Shown piece by piece: positions 8,652 through 17,669 of a stretch of 64,000 nt of DNA. The position numbers and the translations under genes were made by a program. The notes under the pieces were generated by a model. It saw nothing but the letters and a program-made list of their open reading frames with translations, did no database searches and was not told the DNA's origin. Where the stretch lies: the NCBI RefSeq assembly GCF_047126315.1, contig NZ_CP138953.1, forward strand, positions 682,001 through 746,000, written 5' to 3'. This DNA is from Shimia sp022448905. GTDB taxonomy: Bacteria > Pseudomonadota > Alphaproteobacteria > Rhodobacterales > Rhodobacteraceae. How positions within the stretch are numbered: position 1 is the stretch's first letter; every line of letters starts with the position of its first letter.

Positions 8652-9460
8652 TTGTTGCTTCATGTCGGTTTGCCGAAAACCGCAACGACAACCATCCAAA
8701 CTTGGGCTGATTCCCATCGGGAAAAATTGTCTGAAAGGGGGTTGTGTATCCGGTTCCTCGTAAAGTTACCAATATGCCGAAGCATCAAGAGCTAGTTGGC
8801 GCAATGCTGAAAGGTAAGTTTGCAGCGCTTGACGAACTGTTAAGTATGCGACGCCCAAACAGCCTAATGTTTCTATCTGCTGAGGGCCTTAGCGGTCATC
8901 TCGATCGAGGTGAAGCGAGGTCCGATTGGTTGTCTTCTGTCCAAGAGAGACTTTCGTCGTTTGATGTGGAAATCTTTCTTATGACGCGGGAAAAAAACCA
9001 ATGGTTGCGCTCCTACTACCAACAGACTGTACGCAATCCACCAAATAGTGAGATGGGGTATGCTACAGGGGAGACACTCCAGAGCTTTTCTTGCCGTCCA
9101 CGAATTCAAGCTTTGTTGGATTTTGAGACGCTATCAGAAAGGTGCCGATTGGCTTTTGGCGCAAACAGGGTGCATGTCTCGAGCCTTGAAACCGATTGGG
9201 CAGAGCAGCTTTGCGCGCTTCTGGGCGTGCCAGACATGGCGCCTAGCCTACGCAATATGCCCAGACAGAACCAAGGGCTTTCGATCGCCGCCACAGAGCT
9301 TTTGCGCCAAGCGAATTCAATGGGGTTGGATCAGAACCGCGACGAGCTGATTGAGTTGCTTGAAAAGCCAACCAAGAGTGTTGCTTCGCCAATTTCAGAG
9401 AACGTATTGGAAGTTATTGACGGCCTTACGGCAACAACTGCCGAAGAAGGGGAATTGTAA
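8652..9460 (+). pseudogene. Sulfotransferase gene broken by a frameshift
   Basis: Two reading frames together make one sulfotransferase-like protein of about 269 aa. The first frame has the PAPS loop LLHVGLPKTATTTIQ and runs to SERG at 8740. The continuation (VVYPVPRKVTNMPKH and onward to 9460, including FLMTREKNQWLRSYYQQ) is in another frame. The switch coincides with five G at 8737-8741; a sixth G would restore one continuous protein. No ATG is present; TTG 8652 is a likely start, but the open frame begins further upstream, inside the glycosyltransferase gene. Either a true one-base deletion or a sequence error. It resembles the sulfotransferase-like gene at 2672. Confidence 0.72.
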
Positions 9461-9563
9461 GGTTTGGTCAAGCGTGCCATTTCTGACATCTGAATGGTTT
9501 GACAGATTTGAAACTAAGGTCCGGTCTGGTTGCTATGATCGGAGAATTTGAAAGAGGCATAGA

Positions 9564-10427
9564 ATGCATATTTTGATTTTCGGATTTAACGGCCAAGTAG
9601 CTATGGAACTGCGGACCCAGGCTAAGGACTCTGGCGTCAAAGTCACCGCCCTGGATCGGGCTTCGGCGGACTTGATGGATCCGGCCTCTTGTGGGCAAGC
9701 AATCAGAGACATAGTTCCGGATGCTGTGATAAATGCGGCTGCCTATACTGCAGTTGATAATGCTGAGACTGACGAAGCAACGGCGCACACCGTAAATGCA
9801 GAAGCGCCGGAAGCCATGGCATTGGCTTGCGCCGACATACATGTCCCGTTTGTCACCATTTCCACCGATTATGTGTTCTCTGGAGATGGTACAAAGGCGT
9901 GGCGCCCTGAAGATACGCCAGCACCGCAGGGTGCTTACGGGCGCACCAAACTGGCGGGTGAGCGCGCAGTGCAATCGGCTGGCGGTGCCTACGCTATTCT
10001 TCGAACCTCTTGGGTCGTCTCTGCTCATGGCAATAACTTTGTAAAAACCATGCTGCGCCTGGGTGCCGAGCGTGATGGCCTTACCATTGTGGCGGATCAA
10101 ATTGGGGGGGCCACAGGCGCTGCCGAGATTGCGGCTGCTTGTCTCAAAATCGCGCAAGCTCTGAAAACGGCCCCTGAAAAGTCCGGTGTTTACCATTTCT
10201 CCGGTGCTCCGGATGTCAGCTGGGCGGATTTTGCGCGCGAGATTTTCACTCAAGCCAATCTGAACTGCGCTGTCACTGACATCCCGTCGTCGGACTACCC
10301 AACTCCTGCAACTCGACCGCTTAATTCCCGAATGGATTGTGCCACAACGAAGGAAACCTTCGACATCGATCGCCCAGATTGGAAGGAAAGTCTGCGTGAT
10401 ATTCTGAGTGAACTTGAGATGATTTGA
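9564..10427 (+). CDS. rfbD: dTDP-4-dehydrorhamnose reductase
   Basis: Last step of dTDP-L-rhamnose synthesis: NADPH reduction of the 4-keto group. 287 aa. The motifs are FGFNGQVA (6-13), STDYVFSG (100-107) and YGRTKLAGE with Tyr125/Lys129. ATG at 9564, with AGAGG a few nt upstream. It lies about 100 nt after the broken sulfotransferase and about 100 nt before rfbA. The separation of rfbB and rfbD by glycosyltransferase and sulfotransferase genes suggests cargo inserted into a core rml operon. Confidence 0.95.
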   Translation: MHILIFGFNGQVAMELRTQAKDSGVKVTALDRASADLMDPASCGQAIRDIVPDAVINAAAYTAVDNAETDEATAHTVNAEAPEAMALACADIHVPFVTISTDYVFSGDGTKAWRPEDTPAPQGAYGRTKLAGERAVQSAGGAYAILRTSWVVSAHGNNFVKTMLRLGAERDGLTIVADQIGGATGAAEIAAACLKIAQALKTAPEKSGVYHFSGAPDVSWADFAREIFTQANLNCAVTDIPSSDYPTPATRPLNSRMDCATTKETFDIDRPDWKESLRDILSELEMI

Positions 10428-10523
10428 CCGTAGAACCGTATAGGAGAGGCGATTTTTTGGTGCCAGTGAAAACGCCTAACACATTCAATAAACGTCGTTT
10501 CAAAAAATAAGGATTTCAAACAC

Positions 10524-11402
10524 ATGACCAACCGCAAAGGCATTATTCTGGCCGGCGGCTCGGGCACCCGGCTCTATCCGATCACCGTGTCCGTCTCCAA
10601 GCAATTGTTGCCTGTCTATGACAAGCCGATGATCTACTATCCGTTGTCCGTGCTCATGCTGGCTGGAATTCGCGAAATTGCGATCATCACAACGCCGCAA
10701 GATCAGGACCAATTTAAGCGTGCGCTTGGGGACGGCAGCCACTGGGGCATTGAGTTGACCTATATTGTTCAACCAAGCCCAGATGGCCTGGCGCAGGCCT
10801 ACTTGCTTGCCGAAGACTTTCTTGATGGTGCAGCTTCGGCGATGGTTTTGGGCGACAACATCTTTTTTGGCCACGGGTTGCCGGAGCTTCTTGCGGATGC
10901 AGATGCGCAGCCAAGTGGCGGAACCGTGTTTGGTTACCGCGTGGCCGACCCCGAGCGTTATGGTGTGGTCGATTTCGACCAAGAAGGTCGCGCGCGACAG
11001 ATTATTGAAAAGCCAAAAGTGCCCCCGTCCAACTATGCCGTAACCGGTCTCTATTTTTTAGACGGCGATGCGCCACGTCGAGCCCGTGATGTAAAGCCAT
11101 CCGCCAGAGGCGAGCTGGAAATCACCACACTGTTAGAAAGCTATCTGCATGATGGCTCCTTGCGTGTAAAACAAATGGGACGTGGCTATGCTTGGCTGGA
11201 TACCGGTACGCATGCCAGCCTTTTGGACGCAGGCAATTTTGTGCGAACTTTGGAAAACCGGCAGGGGCTTCAAACTGGGAGCCCGGACGAAATTGCTTTT
11301 GATCAGGGCTGGATTGATCGAAAGGGGCTTCAGGAGCGCGCAGATTTGTTCAGTAAAAATGAATACGGCACCTATCTAAGCGGCTTACCGCACAAAAAAT
11401 GA
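10524..11402 (+). CDS. rfbA: Glucose-1-phosphate thymidylyltransferase
   Basis: First step of dTDP-L-rhamnose synthesis: dTTP + glucose-1-phosphate to dTDP-glucose. 292 aa, as usual. The nucleotidyltransferase signature LAGGSGTRLYPIT lies at about 9-21, followed by KQLLPVYDKPMIYYPLS, the metal-site VLGDNIFFG and the product-site GRGYAWLDTGTHASL. TAAGGAT lies about 10 nt before the ATG. It is the last gene of the rhamnose cluster and converges on manC; a hairpin lies between them. Confidence 0.97.
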   Translation: MTNRKGIILAGGSGTRLYPITVSVSKQLLPVYDKPMIYYPLSVLMLAGIREIAIITTPQDQDQFKRALGDGSHWGIELTYIVQPSPDGLAQAYLLAEDFLDGAASAMVLGDNIFFGHGLPELLADADAQPSGGTVFGYRVADPERYGVVDFDQEGRARQIIEKPKVPPSNYAVTGLYFLDGDAPRRARDVKPSARGELEITTLLESYLHDGSLRVKQMGRGYAWLDTGTHASLLDAGNFVRTLENRQGLQTGSPDEIAFDQGWIDRKGLQERADLFSKNEYGTYLSGLPHKK

Positions 11403-11422
11403 CCTCTAGTTAGTTGCTCAGT

Positions 11423-11453
11423 GGTGTGAAGGAGTTTTGAGCCTCTTCACACC
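11423..11453. terminator. Hairpin between convergent rfbA and manC
   Basis: GGTGTGAAG (11423-11431) pairs with CTTCACACC (11445-11453) around a 13-nt loop. It sits in the 100-nt gap between the 3' ends of rfbA and manC and could serve both strands. The T-tract is poor on both sides, so factor-independent termination is uncertain. Confidence 0.45.
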
Positions 11454-11501
11454 GACGTTTCAGTTGCTGACCGCTTTATGTTGGTTTGGAAAAACTGTCG
11501 C

Positions 11502-12923
11502 TTATGACCGGGCATATAAGTCATCGTAGCGGACAATATCGTCTTCACCTAAATACGCCCCAGTCTGCACTTCAATCAGAGTGATGGGCACCTTGCCAGG
11601 ATTTTCCAATCTATGCCGTTCGCCGACCGGCACGTAGACAGATTGGTTCTCATGTACCAGTTGCACGGTCTCACCAATTGTCACTTGGGCTGTCCCTTGG
11701 ACTACAACCCAATGCTCAGATCTGTGTAAATGGCTTTGCAAGCTCAAAACCCCGCCTGGATGAACCCGAATACGTTTCACTTGAAACCGATCGCCTTTGA
11801 CAAGAGTTTCAAACCAGCCCCACGGCCTGTAGTCCTTGCGGTGTTGATCGGCTTGAGAAATGTTTCGATCTCGCAAGTTGCCGACAATCTCGCGTACCTC
11901 TTGAGCACGGGATTTGTGCGCCACCAGCACTGCGTCATCCGTAGCCACAGCTATGATGTTGTCGAGCCCTAATCCCACCAATTCAATGCCTTCACTGTGA
12001 TTCCATAGCATTGTGTCGGTGCAGTTCCGAGCGGTGGTTCGCTCAGTCAGAACATTGTTTTTTGTATCGGATTCTGCGCTGCGTTTGAGTGCATCCCAAT
12101 CCCCAAGATCGGACCAGTCGCCATCATAGGGCATGACTTTCAAATTGGCGCTCTTTTCCATAATCGCGTAGTCGATTGAGATTTTCTCAGCCTCTGTCCA
12201 AGGCTCTGCCGCAAGCTTAGTGTAACCGAGATCAAGCGTGGCGTCTGACAAGGACTTGGACACCGCCTTCAACATGTCGGGGGCATGGGCACGGTAAGCG
12301 TCCAGAATAGTCTTGGCAGAAAACAGAAAAATTCCTGCGTTCCAAAGGTGATGGCCATCCGCGACCATGCGGCGCGCGTCGTCCAGATTTGGCTTCTCGA
12401 CAAACCGCGCCAGATCTTGCGGCACTCCTTCTGAAGCGTCAGCGCTTTCTGCCAGTTCAAGATACCCATACCCGGTTTCACTTCGGGTTGGTTTGATTCC
12501 AAATGTCACCAGAGAGCCACCCTCGGCAGCAGGCGTGGCGGCGGAAATGGTTTCTCGAAACCTTTCTTCATCTCGGATCAGGTGATCTGACGGCGCCACA
12601 AGCAAAAGTGCGTCTGGGTCTTTCCGGGAGCACCAAAGTGCCGCCGCGAGGACCGCGGGCGCTGTGTCGCGTGGCGATGGCTCGATCAGAACTGCATTGG
12701 CGGCTTTACCGACCTGTGCCAACTGTTCCGTGACGATAAACCGGAATGGGTCTCCTGTGGCGACAACTGGAGCAGAAAATTCCGGTCCAGAAAGCCGCTT
12801 GGCCGCCATTTGAAACAGGCTTTCTTCCGCAAACAGAGGCGAAAACTGCTTAGGGTAGGACTGTCGCGACAACGGCCACAGTCGCGTTCCGGAGCCGCCG
12901 CAAAGAAGAATAGGGTAAATCAT
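11502..12923 (-). CDS. manC: Mannose-1-phosphate guanylyltransferase / mannose-6-phosphate isomerase
   Basis: Bifunctional type II enzyme (473 aa) making GDP-mannose. The N-terminal nucleotidyltransferase has CGGSGTRLWPLSR and YPKQF; FVEKPN is the mannose-1-phosphate site. The C-terminal cupin has QSHLHRSEHWVVVQGTA, the metal-binding isomerase part. ATG at 12923 (a TTG at 12926 is less likely). It is transcribed towards rfbA. With Ugd and the Rml enzymes it supplies GDP-mannose to the polysaccharide pathway. Confidence 0.95.
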   Translation of the reverse strand: MIYPILLCGGSGTRLWPLSRQSYPKQFSPLFAEESLFQMAAKRLSGPEFSAPVVATGDPFRFIVTEQLAQVGKAANAVLIEPSPRDTAPAVLAAALWCSRKDPDALLLVAPSDHLIRDEERFRETISAATPAAEGGSLVTFGIKPTRSETGYGYLELAESADASEGVPQDLARFVEKPNLDDARRMVADGHHLWNAGIFLFSAKTILDAYRAHAPDMLKAVSKSLSDATLDLGYTKLAAEPWTEAEKISIDYAIMEKSANLKVMPYDGDWSDLGDWDALKRSAESDTKNNVLTERTTARNCTDTMLWNHSEGIELVGLGLDNIIAVATDDAVLVAHKSRAQEVREIVGNLRDRNISQADQHRKDYRPWGWFETLVKGDRFQVKRIRVHPGGVLSLQSHLHRSEHWVVVQGTAQVTIGETVQLVHENQSVYVPVGERHRLENPGKVPITLIEVQTGAYLGEDDIVRYDDLYARS

Positions 12924-13156
12924 CAACTATCCAATCATGTATTGCCCGGTCAGCCGATACGTATTTGGCCTTCCCTAGTCTACAAACACGGAGGTTCAAT
13001 TGGCAAAGAGAACCGCGGTTTTTGAGTGTTTGCATTGCGGTGTGGCAATTTCAAGACCAGTCCGAGGGCGAAATCAGGCAGAAGTCCAGAGGATCAGGAG
13101 TTTCATGCCCCATGCGTATTCTTCTCTTGCTTGGCGTTTGATTGACCAAGCAGAAC

Positions 13157-15802
13157 TCAGCTCTCCGCCAGGTCCTTCAATTCGTAAATCAGGTTCAACG
13201 CCTCACGCGGGCTGAGCGTATCCGGCGACACATCGGCCAGCTTCTCCTGCAACGGCGACGGTCCGCTGGGCGCTGCCGCCAAGGGCGGCGGGGCCACCGC
13301 AAACAGCGGCAGATCGTCAATCAACGCCTTCTGCGCTTTGCCTTCGAGCTCGCCCTTTTCCAGCGCATCCAGAACCACCCGGGCCCGATCCACCACGGCG
13401 GCCGGCAAGCCCGCCAACTGCGCCACTTGCACACCGTAGCTGCGGTCCGCCGCGCCCTGGGCAACCTCATGCAGGAAGATCACTTCGCCTTCCCACTCCC
13501 GCACCGCCACGGTGGCATTGTCCACGCCGGCCATCTTCCCGGCGAGCTGCGTCATTTCATGGTAATGCGTGGCGAACAGCGCCCGCGACTTGTTGACATC
13601 ATGCATGTGTTCCAGCGTGGCCCAGGCAATCGATAGGCCATCGTAGGTCGCTGTCCCGCGGCCAATTTCATCCAGAATCACCAGCGCCCGGTCGTCTGCT
13701 TGATTGAGAATGGCGGCGGTTTCCACCATCTCCACCATAAAGGTTGAGCGCCCACGGGCGAGATCATCACTTGCGCCCACACGGCTGAACAGCTGGCTCA
13801 CGAGCCCAATCCGCGCGCTGTCGGCAGGCACAAAGCTGCCCATCTGTGCCAACAGTGCAATCAACGCATTTTGCCGCAAAAAGGTCGATTTACCGGCCAT
13901 GTTCGGACCGGTCAGCAACCAAATGCTCGCCGCATCGCCACCGGACAGATCGCAATCGTTGGCCACAAACGGATCGCCGGTCTTGCGTAGTGCCGCCTCA
14001 ACCACCGGATGCCGGCCACCTTCGATGGCAAAATCACGGCTTTCGTTCACCTCTGGAAGTGTCCAGTTCTCATTGGCTGCCAGTTCCGCAAGGGCCGCCG
14101 CCAAATCAAACTCAGCCAGCGCTTTAGATGCGGCGGCCACTTGCCCAGCCCTATCCAAAATTGCGCCTTTTAAGCTGTCATAGAGCCGTTTTTCGATCTC
14201 CAACGCGCGGTTGCCGGCATTGAGAATCTTAGTTTCCATCTCGCTCAGTTCTACAGTGGTGAAGCGCACCTGATTGGCCGTGGTTTGACGATGGATGAAG
14301 GTCTCTGACAAAGGCGGCGACATCATCGCATCCGCATGTTTCGCGGTGGTTTCGATGAAATAGCCCAGCACATTGTTGTGCTTGATTTTCAGCGCCGCAA
14401 TTCCAGTTTGCTCCGAGTACTGCGCCTGCATACCTGCAATCACGCCGCGCCCCTCGTCGCTCAGCTCACGGCTTTCATCCAGCTCTGGATCAAACCCGGG
14501 CGCAATAAATCCCCCGTCGCGCGCCAGCAGCGGCGGCTCCGCGATCAGCGCATCTTCCAATAGGTCGAGAAGTTCCTCATGCCCTTCCAGCGCCGCACGC
14601 GCCGCACTCAAATCTTCCGGCAATTCTCCGGCATACCCGCGCGCCGCCAACTCGCCTGCTTGTCCAAGCCCATTGCGTACGGCCGCCAAATCCCGCGGCC
14701 CGCCGCGATCCAACGACAGCCGCGACAACGCCCGATCCAGATCCGGTACCTTGCGCAATGCCTCGCGCAAATCAGACGCCTCACTGCGATGCTCCGCCAT
14801 GTAAGACACAGAATTCAGCCTAGCCCGGATGCTCGCCAGCCGCAGTGATGGCGAAGACAACCGCTGCTCCAACAGCCGCGCTCCGCTCGCCGTGACCGTC
14901 CGGTCAATCGTCGCCAGCAAAGATCCCGCACGACCTCCGGACAAGCTCGCCGTCAGTTCTAGGTTCCGCCGTGTCGCCGCATCAATTTGCATCACACCCT
15001 GGGTCGCCTCGCGCACCGGTGGCTGCAACAGCGGCAGTTTGCCTTTCTGGGTCAGCTCCAGATAATCCACGATGGCCCCAAGCGCGCCGGCTTCCGGCCG
15101 TGTGAACGTACCAAAGGCCTCCAACGAGGAGGCTTTGAACAACGCAGACACCCGCTTCTCCGCTGAAACAGAGTCGAAACTCCCCCGCGACACCGACGTC
15201 AGCGGCACCCCCATGTCTTCAACAACTGGCGCCAAATCCGCTTTAGTGCCTTCCGCGACCAAAAGCTCACTTGGCGCCAATCGCGCCAGCTCCGGCCCCA
15301 ACCGTACCGGCGACAGCGGCATCACATGCAGCGCGCCGGTGGAAATATCCGCCCAGGCCAGTGCCGCCTCATCGCGTACCACGGCATAGGCGCCCAAAAA
15401 ATTGTGCCGCCGCGCATCGAGCAAGCTGTCTTCGGTCAATGTGCCCGGCGTCACCAACCGCACCACATCGCGTTTCACCACCGCCTTATAGCCGCGCTTT
15501 TTCGCCTCTGCCGGGCTCTCCAGCTGCTCGCAGACCGCGACGCGAAAGCCCTTGCGAATGAGCGTCAGGAAATACCCCTCAGCCGCATGGTGCGGCACGC
15601 CACACATGGGGATGTCATTGCCGTCATGTTTGCCGCGTTTGGTCAGGGCAATATCCAGCGCCTCCGCCGCCGCCACCGCGTCGTCAAAAAACATCTCGTA
15701 GAAATCGCCCATACGGTAGAACAACAACGCGTCCGGGTATTGCGCCTTGATCTCCAGATATTGCGCCATCATCGGAGTGACGCTTGGCTTGTCGCCTTTC
15801 AC
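13157..15802 (-). CDS. mutS: DNA mismatch repair ATPase MutS
   Basis: Recognises mismatches and starts strand-directed repair with MutL. 881 aa, normal for MutS1. The N-terminal mismatch wedge is Phe34-Tyr35-Glu36 in MGDFYEMF. The Walker A motif TGPNMAGKST is near residue 632, followed by GRSTFMVEM and LDEIGRGTATYDG. The start is GTG 15802, preceded by a run of G about 8 nt upstream. It is divergent from the ribokinase-like gene at 15952 and is GC-rich like the chromosome core. Confidence 0.98.
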   Translation of the reverse strand: MKGDKPSVTPMMAQYLEIKAQYPDALLFYRMGDFYEMFFDDAVAAAEALDIALTKRGKHDGNDIPMCGVPHHAAEGYFLTLIRKGFRVAVCEQLESPAEAKKRGYKAVVKRDVVRLVTPGTLTEDSLLDARRHNFLGAYAVVRDEAALAWADISTGALHVMPLSPVRLGPELARLAPSELLVAEGTKADLAPVVEDMGVPLTSVSRGSFDSVSAEKRVSALFKASSLEAFGTFTRPEAGALGAIVDYLELTQKGKLPLLQPPVREATQGVMQIDAATRRNLELTASLSGGRAGSLLATIDRTVTASGARLLEQRLSSPSLRLASIRARLNSVSYMAEHRSEASDLREALRKVPDLDRALSRLSLDRGGPRDLAAVRNGLGQAGELAARGYAGELPEDLSAARAALEGHEELLDLLEDALIAEPPLLARDGGFIAPGFDPELDESRELSDEGRGVIAGMQAQYSEQTGIAALKIKHNNVLGYFIETTAKHADAMMSPPLSETFIHRQTTANQVRFTTVELSEMETKILNAGNRALEIEKRLYDSLKGAILDRAGQVAAASKALAEFDLAAALAELAANENWTLPEVNESRDFAIEGGRHPVVEAALRKTGDPFVANDCDLSGGDAASIWLLTGPNMAGKSTFLRQNALIALLAQMGSFVPADSARIGLVSQLFSRVGASDDLARGRSTFMVEMVETAAILNQADDRALVILDEIGRGTATYDGLSIAWATLEHMHDVNKSRALFATHYHEMTQLAGKMAGVDNATVAVREWEGEVIFLHEVAQGAADRSYGVQVAQLAGLPAAVVDRARVVLDALEKGELEGKAQKALIDDLPLFAVAPPPLAAAPSGPSPLQEKLADVSPDTLSPREALNLIYELKDLAES

Positions 15803-15913
15803 TGCTCAGACCCCCCCAAGGTTTGGTTCCCCCCAGATAGCAAACCCCATCCCCTATCGAAAAGCGCAAAACGCGCGTAGGACTGGATTGGCAATAGACA
15901 AAGCGTCAAAAAG

Positions 15914-15929
15914 TTGATCACCTGATCAA
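15914..15929. promoter_or_regulatory. Inverted repeat, possible operator
   Basis: TTGATCA - CC - TGATCAA is a perfect 7+2+7 inverted repeat, 22 nt before the ribokinase-like start and in the region divergent to mutS. The size and position suit a dimeric repressor. It resembles an FNR half-site pair, but the central spacing is six rather than four bases, so an FNR assignment is not supported. Confidence 0.35.
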
Positions 15930-15951
15930 AAATCAAAGCAAAGCGGACCTC

Positions 15952-16821
15952 ATGGCGATCTACAACCTCGGCAGCATCAACGCGGATTACTTCTATCACG
16001 TGGCCCATCTCCCCGGTCCCGGCGAAACGCTGGCGGCCACGGATATGACTCGCGGGTTGGGGGGCAAAGGTGCCAACATGAGCGTGGCCGCCGCGCGGGC
16101 CGGGGCACATACCGCCCATATTGGCGCGGTTGGGGGCGACGGCAAATGGGCCATCGATCGCATGACCGAATTTGGCGTGGACACCCGCCACATTTCCACA
16201 CTGACAGACACCCCCATGGGCCAAGCTTTGATTTATGTGGATGACGCCGGTGAAAACAGCATTGTGCTGCTCAATGGCGCCAACTTCCAAATCCCGGAAC
16301 AAACCATCGCCAGCGCGCTGGCGGAGGCCTCCCCCGGCGACACGCTTTTGATGCAAAATGAGACCCTAAGTCAGCTGGGAACAGCCAAAATGGCCCGCAG
16401 TCTCGATCTCTACATCGCCTATGCCGCCGCGCCGTTTGATGCGTCAGCCGTCACCGCTGTGTTGCCCTATCTCGACTTCCTGATCCTCAACGAGGTCGAA
16501 GCCGCGCAGCTGGAAGAGGCCACCGGCAAAACACCAGAAGCGCTGGGCGTTACCGATGTCATCATCACCCTTGGCGCCAATGGTGCCCGCTGGATTCACA
16601 ACGGTACTGCGCGCGATTTCCCCGCCATGCCGGTCACCCCCGTGGACACCACCGGGGCAGGGGACACCTTCACCGGCTACGTGCTGGCCGCGCGGGATCG
16701 AGGCTTGCCAATGGAGCAATGTATCGCGCTCGCCATGCGCGCCGGCGCCTTGATGGTCACGCGCCAAGGCACCGCCGACGTGATCCCGGACCTCAAAGAA
16801 GTCGACGAGGCTCGCTTCTAA
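15952..16821 (+). CDS. PfkB-family carbohydrate kinase (ribokinase-like)
   Basis: Phosphorylates a sugar or nucleoside using ATP. 289 aa. The N-terminal GSINADYFYHV and LGGKGANMSVAAARAG are the PfkB substrate and lid motifs. The C-terminal DTTGAGDTFTGY holds the anion hole (GAGD 235-238) with catalytic Asp238. Ribokinase is the closest common relative, but no ribose transport genes are adjacent, so the substrate is open. It is followed by a repeat-type hairpin. Confidence 0.85.
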   Translation: MAIYNLGSINADYFYHVAHLPGPGETLAATDMTRGLGGKGANMSVAAARAGAHTAHIGAVGGDGKWAIDRMTEFGVDTRHISTLTDTPMGQALIYVDDAGENSIVLLNGANFQIPEQTIASALAEASPGDTLLMQNETLSQLGTAKMARSLDLYIAYAAAPFDASAVTAVLPYLDFLILNEVEAAQLEEATGKTPEALGVTDVIITLGANGARWIHNGTARDFPAMPVTPVDTTGAGDTFTGYVLAARDRGLPMEQCIALAMRAGALMVTRQGTADVIPDLKEVDEARF

Positions 16822-16841
16822 GCGTGACCTCGTCTTTCTCA

Positions 16842-16897
16842 TTCCAAAAATATCCTGGGGGAGTCGCCTTTGGCGGCGGGGGCAAAGCCCCCATTCC
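16842..16897. repeat. Intergenic repeat-like element with GGGGGC-AAA-GCCCCC hairpin
   Basis: The gap between the convergent kinase and msrA holds CCAAAAATATCCTGGGGGAG, a GCC-rich stretch, and then the perfect hairpin GGGGGC AAA GCCCCC (16878-16892) followed by ATTCC. From memory, similar AATATCC-plus-G/C-hairpin elements recur at gene ends in Roseobacter genomes; only one copy is in this window, so its repeat status is inference. It probably acts as a bidirectional transcription terminator. Confidence 0.45.
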
Positions 16898-17560
16898 TCA
16901 GTGCCCCACAAACGGCGCGTCTGATCCCCAAAGTGCCTTCACCCGCGCATCCCGGCCACAGGCTTTGCGATAGCGTTTATACGCCTCACTCTGTTTCTTA
17001 GGTCCAAAGCGGGTCAGCACAATCTTGGAGCCTTTGTAGTAGTCCTGATGATAGGCCTCAGCTTTGTAGAACTTCCCTTCGCGCAGGATCGGCGTCACAA
17101 TGGTCTGTCCCAACTGCGCCTGCGCCTTGGCTTTGGCGCTTTCCGCAAGACCCTGTTCCACCTTATTGGCGACAAAAATCGCCGTTCGATAACTGTCGCC
17201 CCGGTCACAGAATTGCCCACCGGCATCTGTCGGATCAACAGAGCGGAAGAACAGGTCCAGTAAGGTTTCGCGTGTCACCGTGTCCGGGTCAAAGGTAATT
17301 TTCACCGCTTCATAATGCCCGGACCCACCCTTGGTCACGTCCTTATAGCTCGGGTTCTTGGTGGACCCGCCGGTGTAACCGGAGACCACGCCGCGTACCC
17401 CCGGCACGCTTTCAAAGTCACTTTCCACACACCAGAAGCAGCCACCCGCCACCACCAGTGTATCGGTGCCCATCGCATGGGCGCGGTGGCCATGCGCCAA
17501 TCCGCCCAACAGGATCAAAACGGACAGTGCCACGGTCTTCAGGTTCTGAAATCTGGTCAT
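16898..17560 (-). CDS. msrA: Peptide-methionine (S)-S-oxide reductase, exported form
   Basis: Reduces methionine-S-sulfoxide in proteins. 220 aa with the catalytic GGCFWC (Cys41, Cys44), GYTGG and GHYEAV motifs. The start ATG 17560 has AAGGAG 7 nt upstream. It gives an N-terminal hydrophobic stretch (VALSVLILLGGLAHG) ending in AHA, a likely signal peptide, so this copy probably works in the periplasm. The tail (KKQSEAYKRYRKACGRDARV) is typical of MsrA proteins with extra C-terminal cysteines. No msrB is adjacent. Confidence 0.93.
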   Translation of the reverse strand: MTRFQNLKTVALSVLILLGGLAHGHRAHAMGTDTLVVAGGCFWCVESDFESVPGVRGVVSGYTGGSTKNPSYKDVTKGGSGHYEAVKITFDPDTVTRETLLDLFFRSVDPTDAGGQFCDRGDSYRTAIFVANKVEQGLAESAKAKAQAQLGQTIVTPILREGKFYKAEAYHQDYYKGSKIVLTRFGPKKQSEAYKRYRKACGRDARVKALWGSDAPFVGH

Positions 17561-17669
17561 AGCGACACTCCTTCTTGTCGCCACCCTGCGCGCAAGATTG
17601 ACCCCGGCTCAATCCCCTGAAACCGGATGTCACAGCTTGGTGAAGCAAGGTGAAGACAGGTTACAGCAG

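Noticed and set aside
13000..13215. Short plus-strand frame with CLHCG near the manC promoter region
   Set aside because: One CxxC-like pair only, TTG start, runs into the 3' end of mutS; no support.
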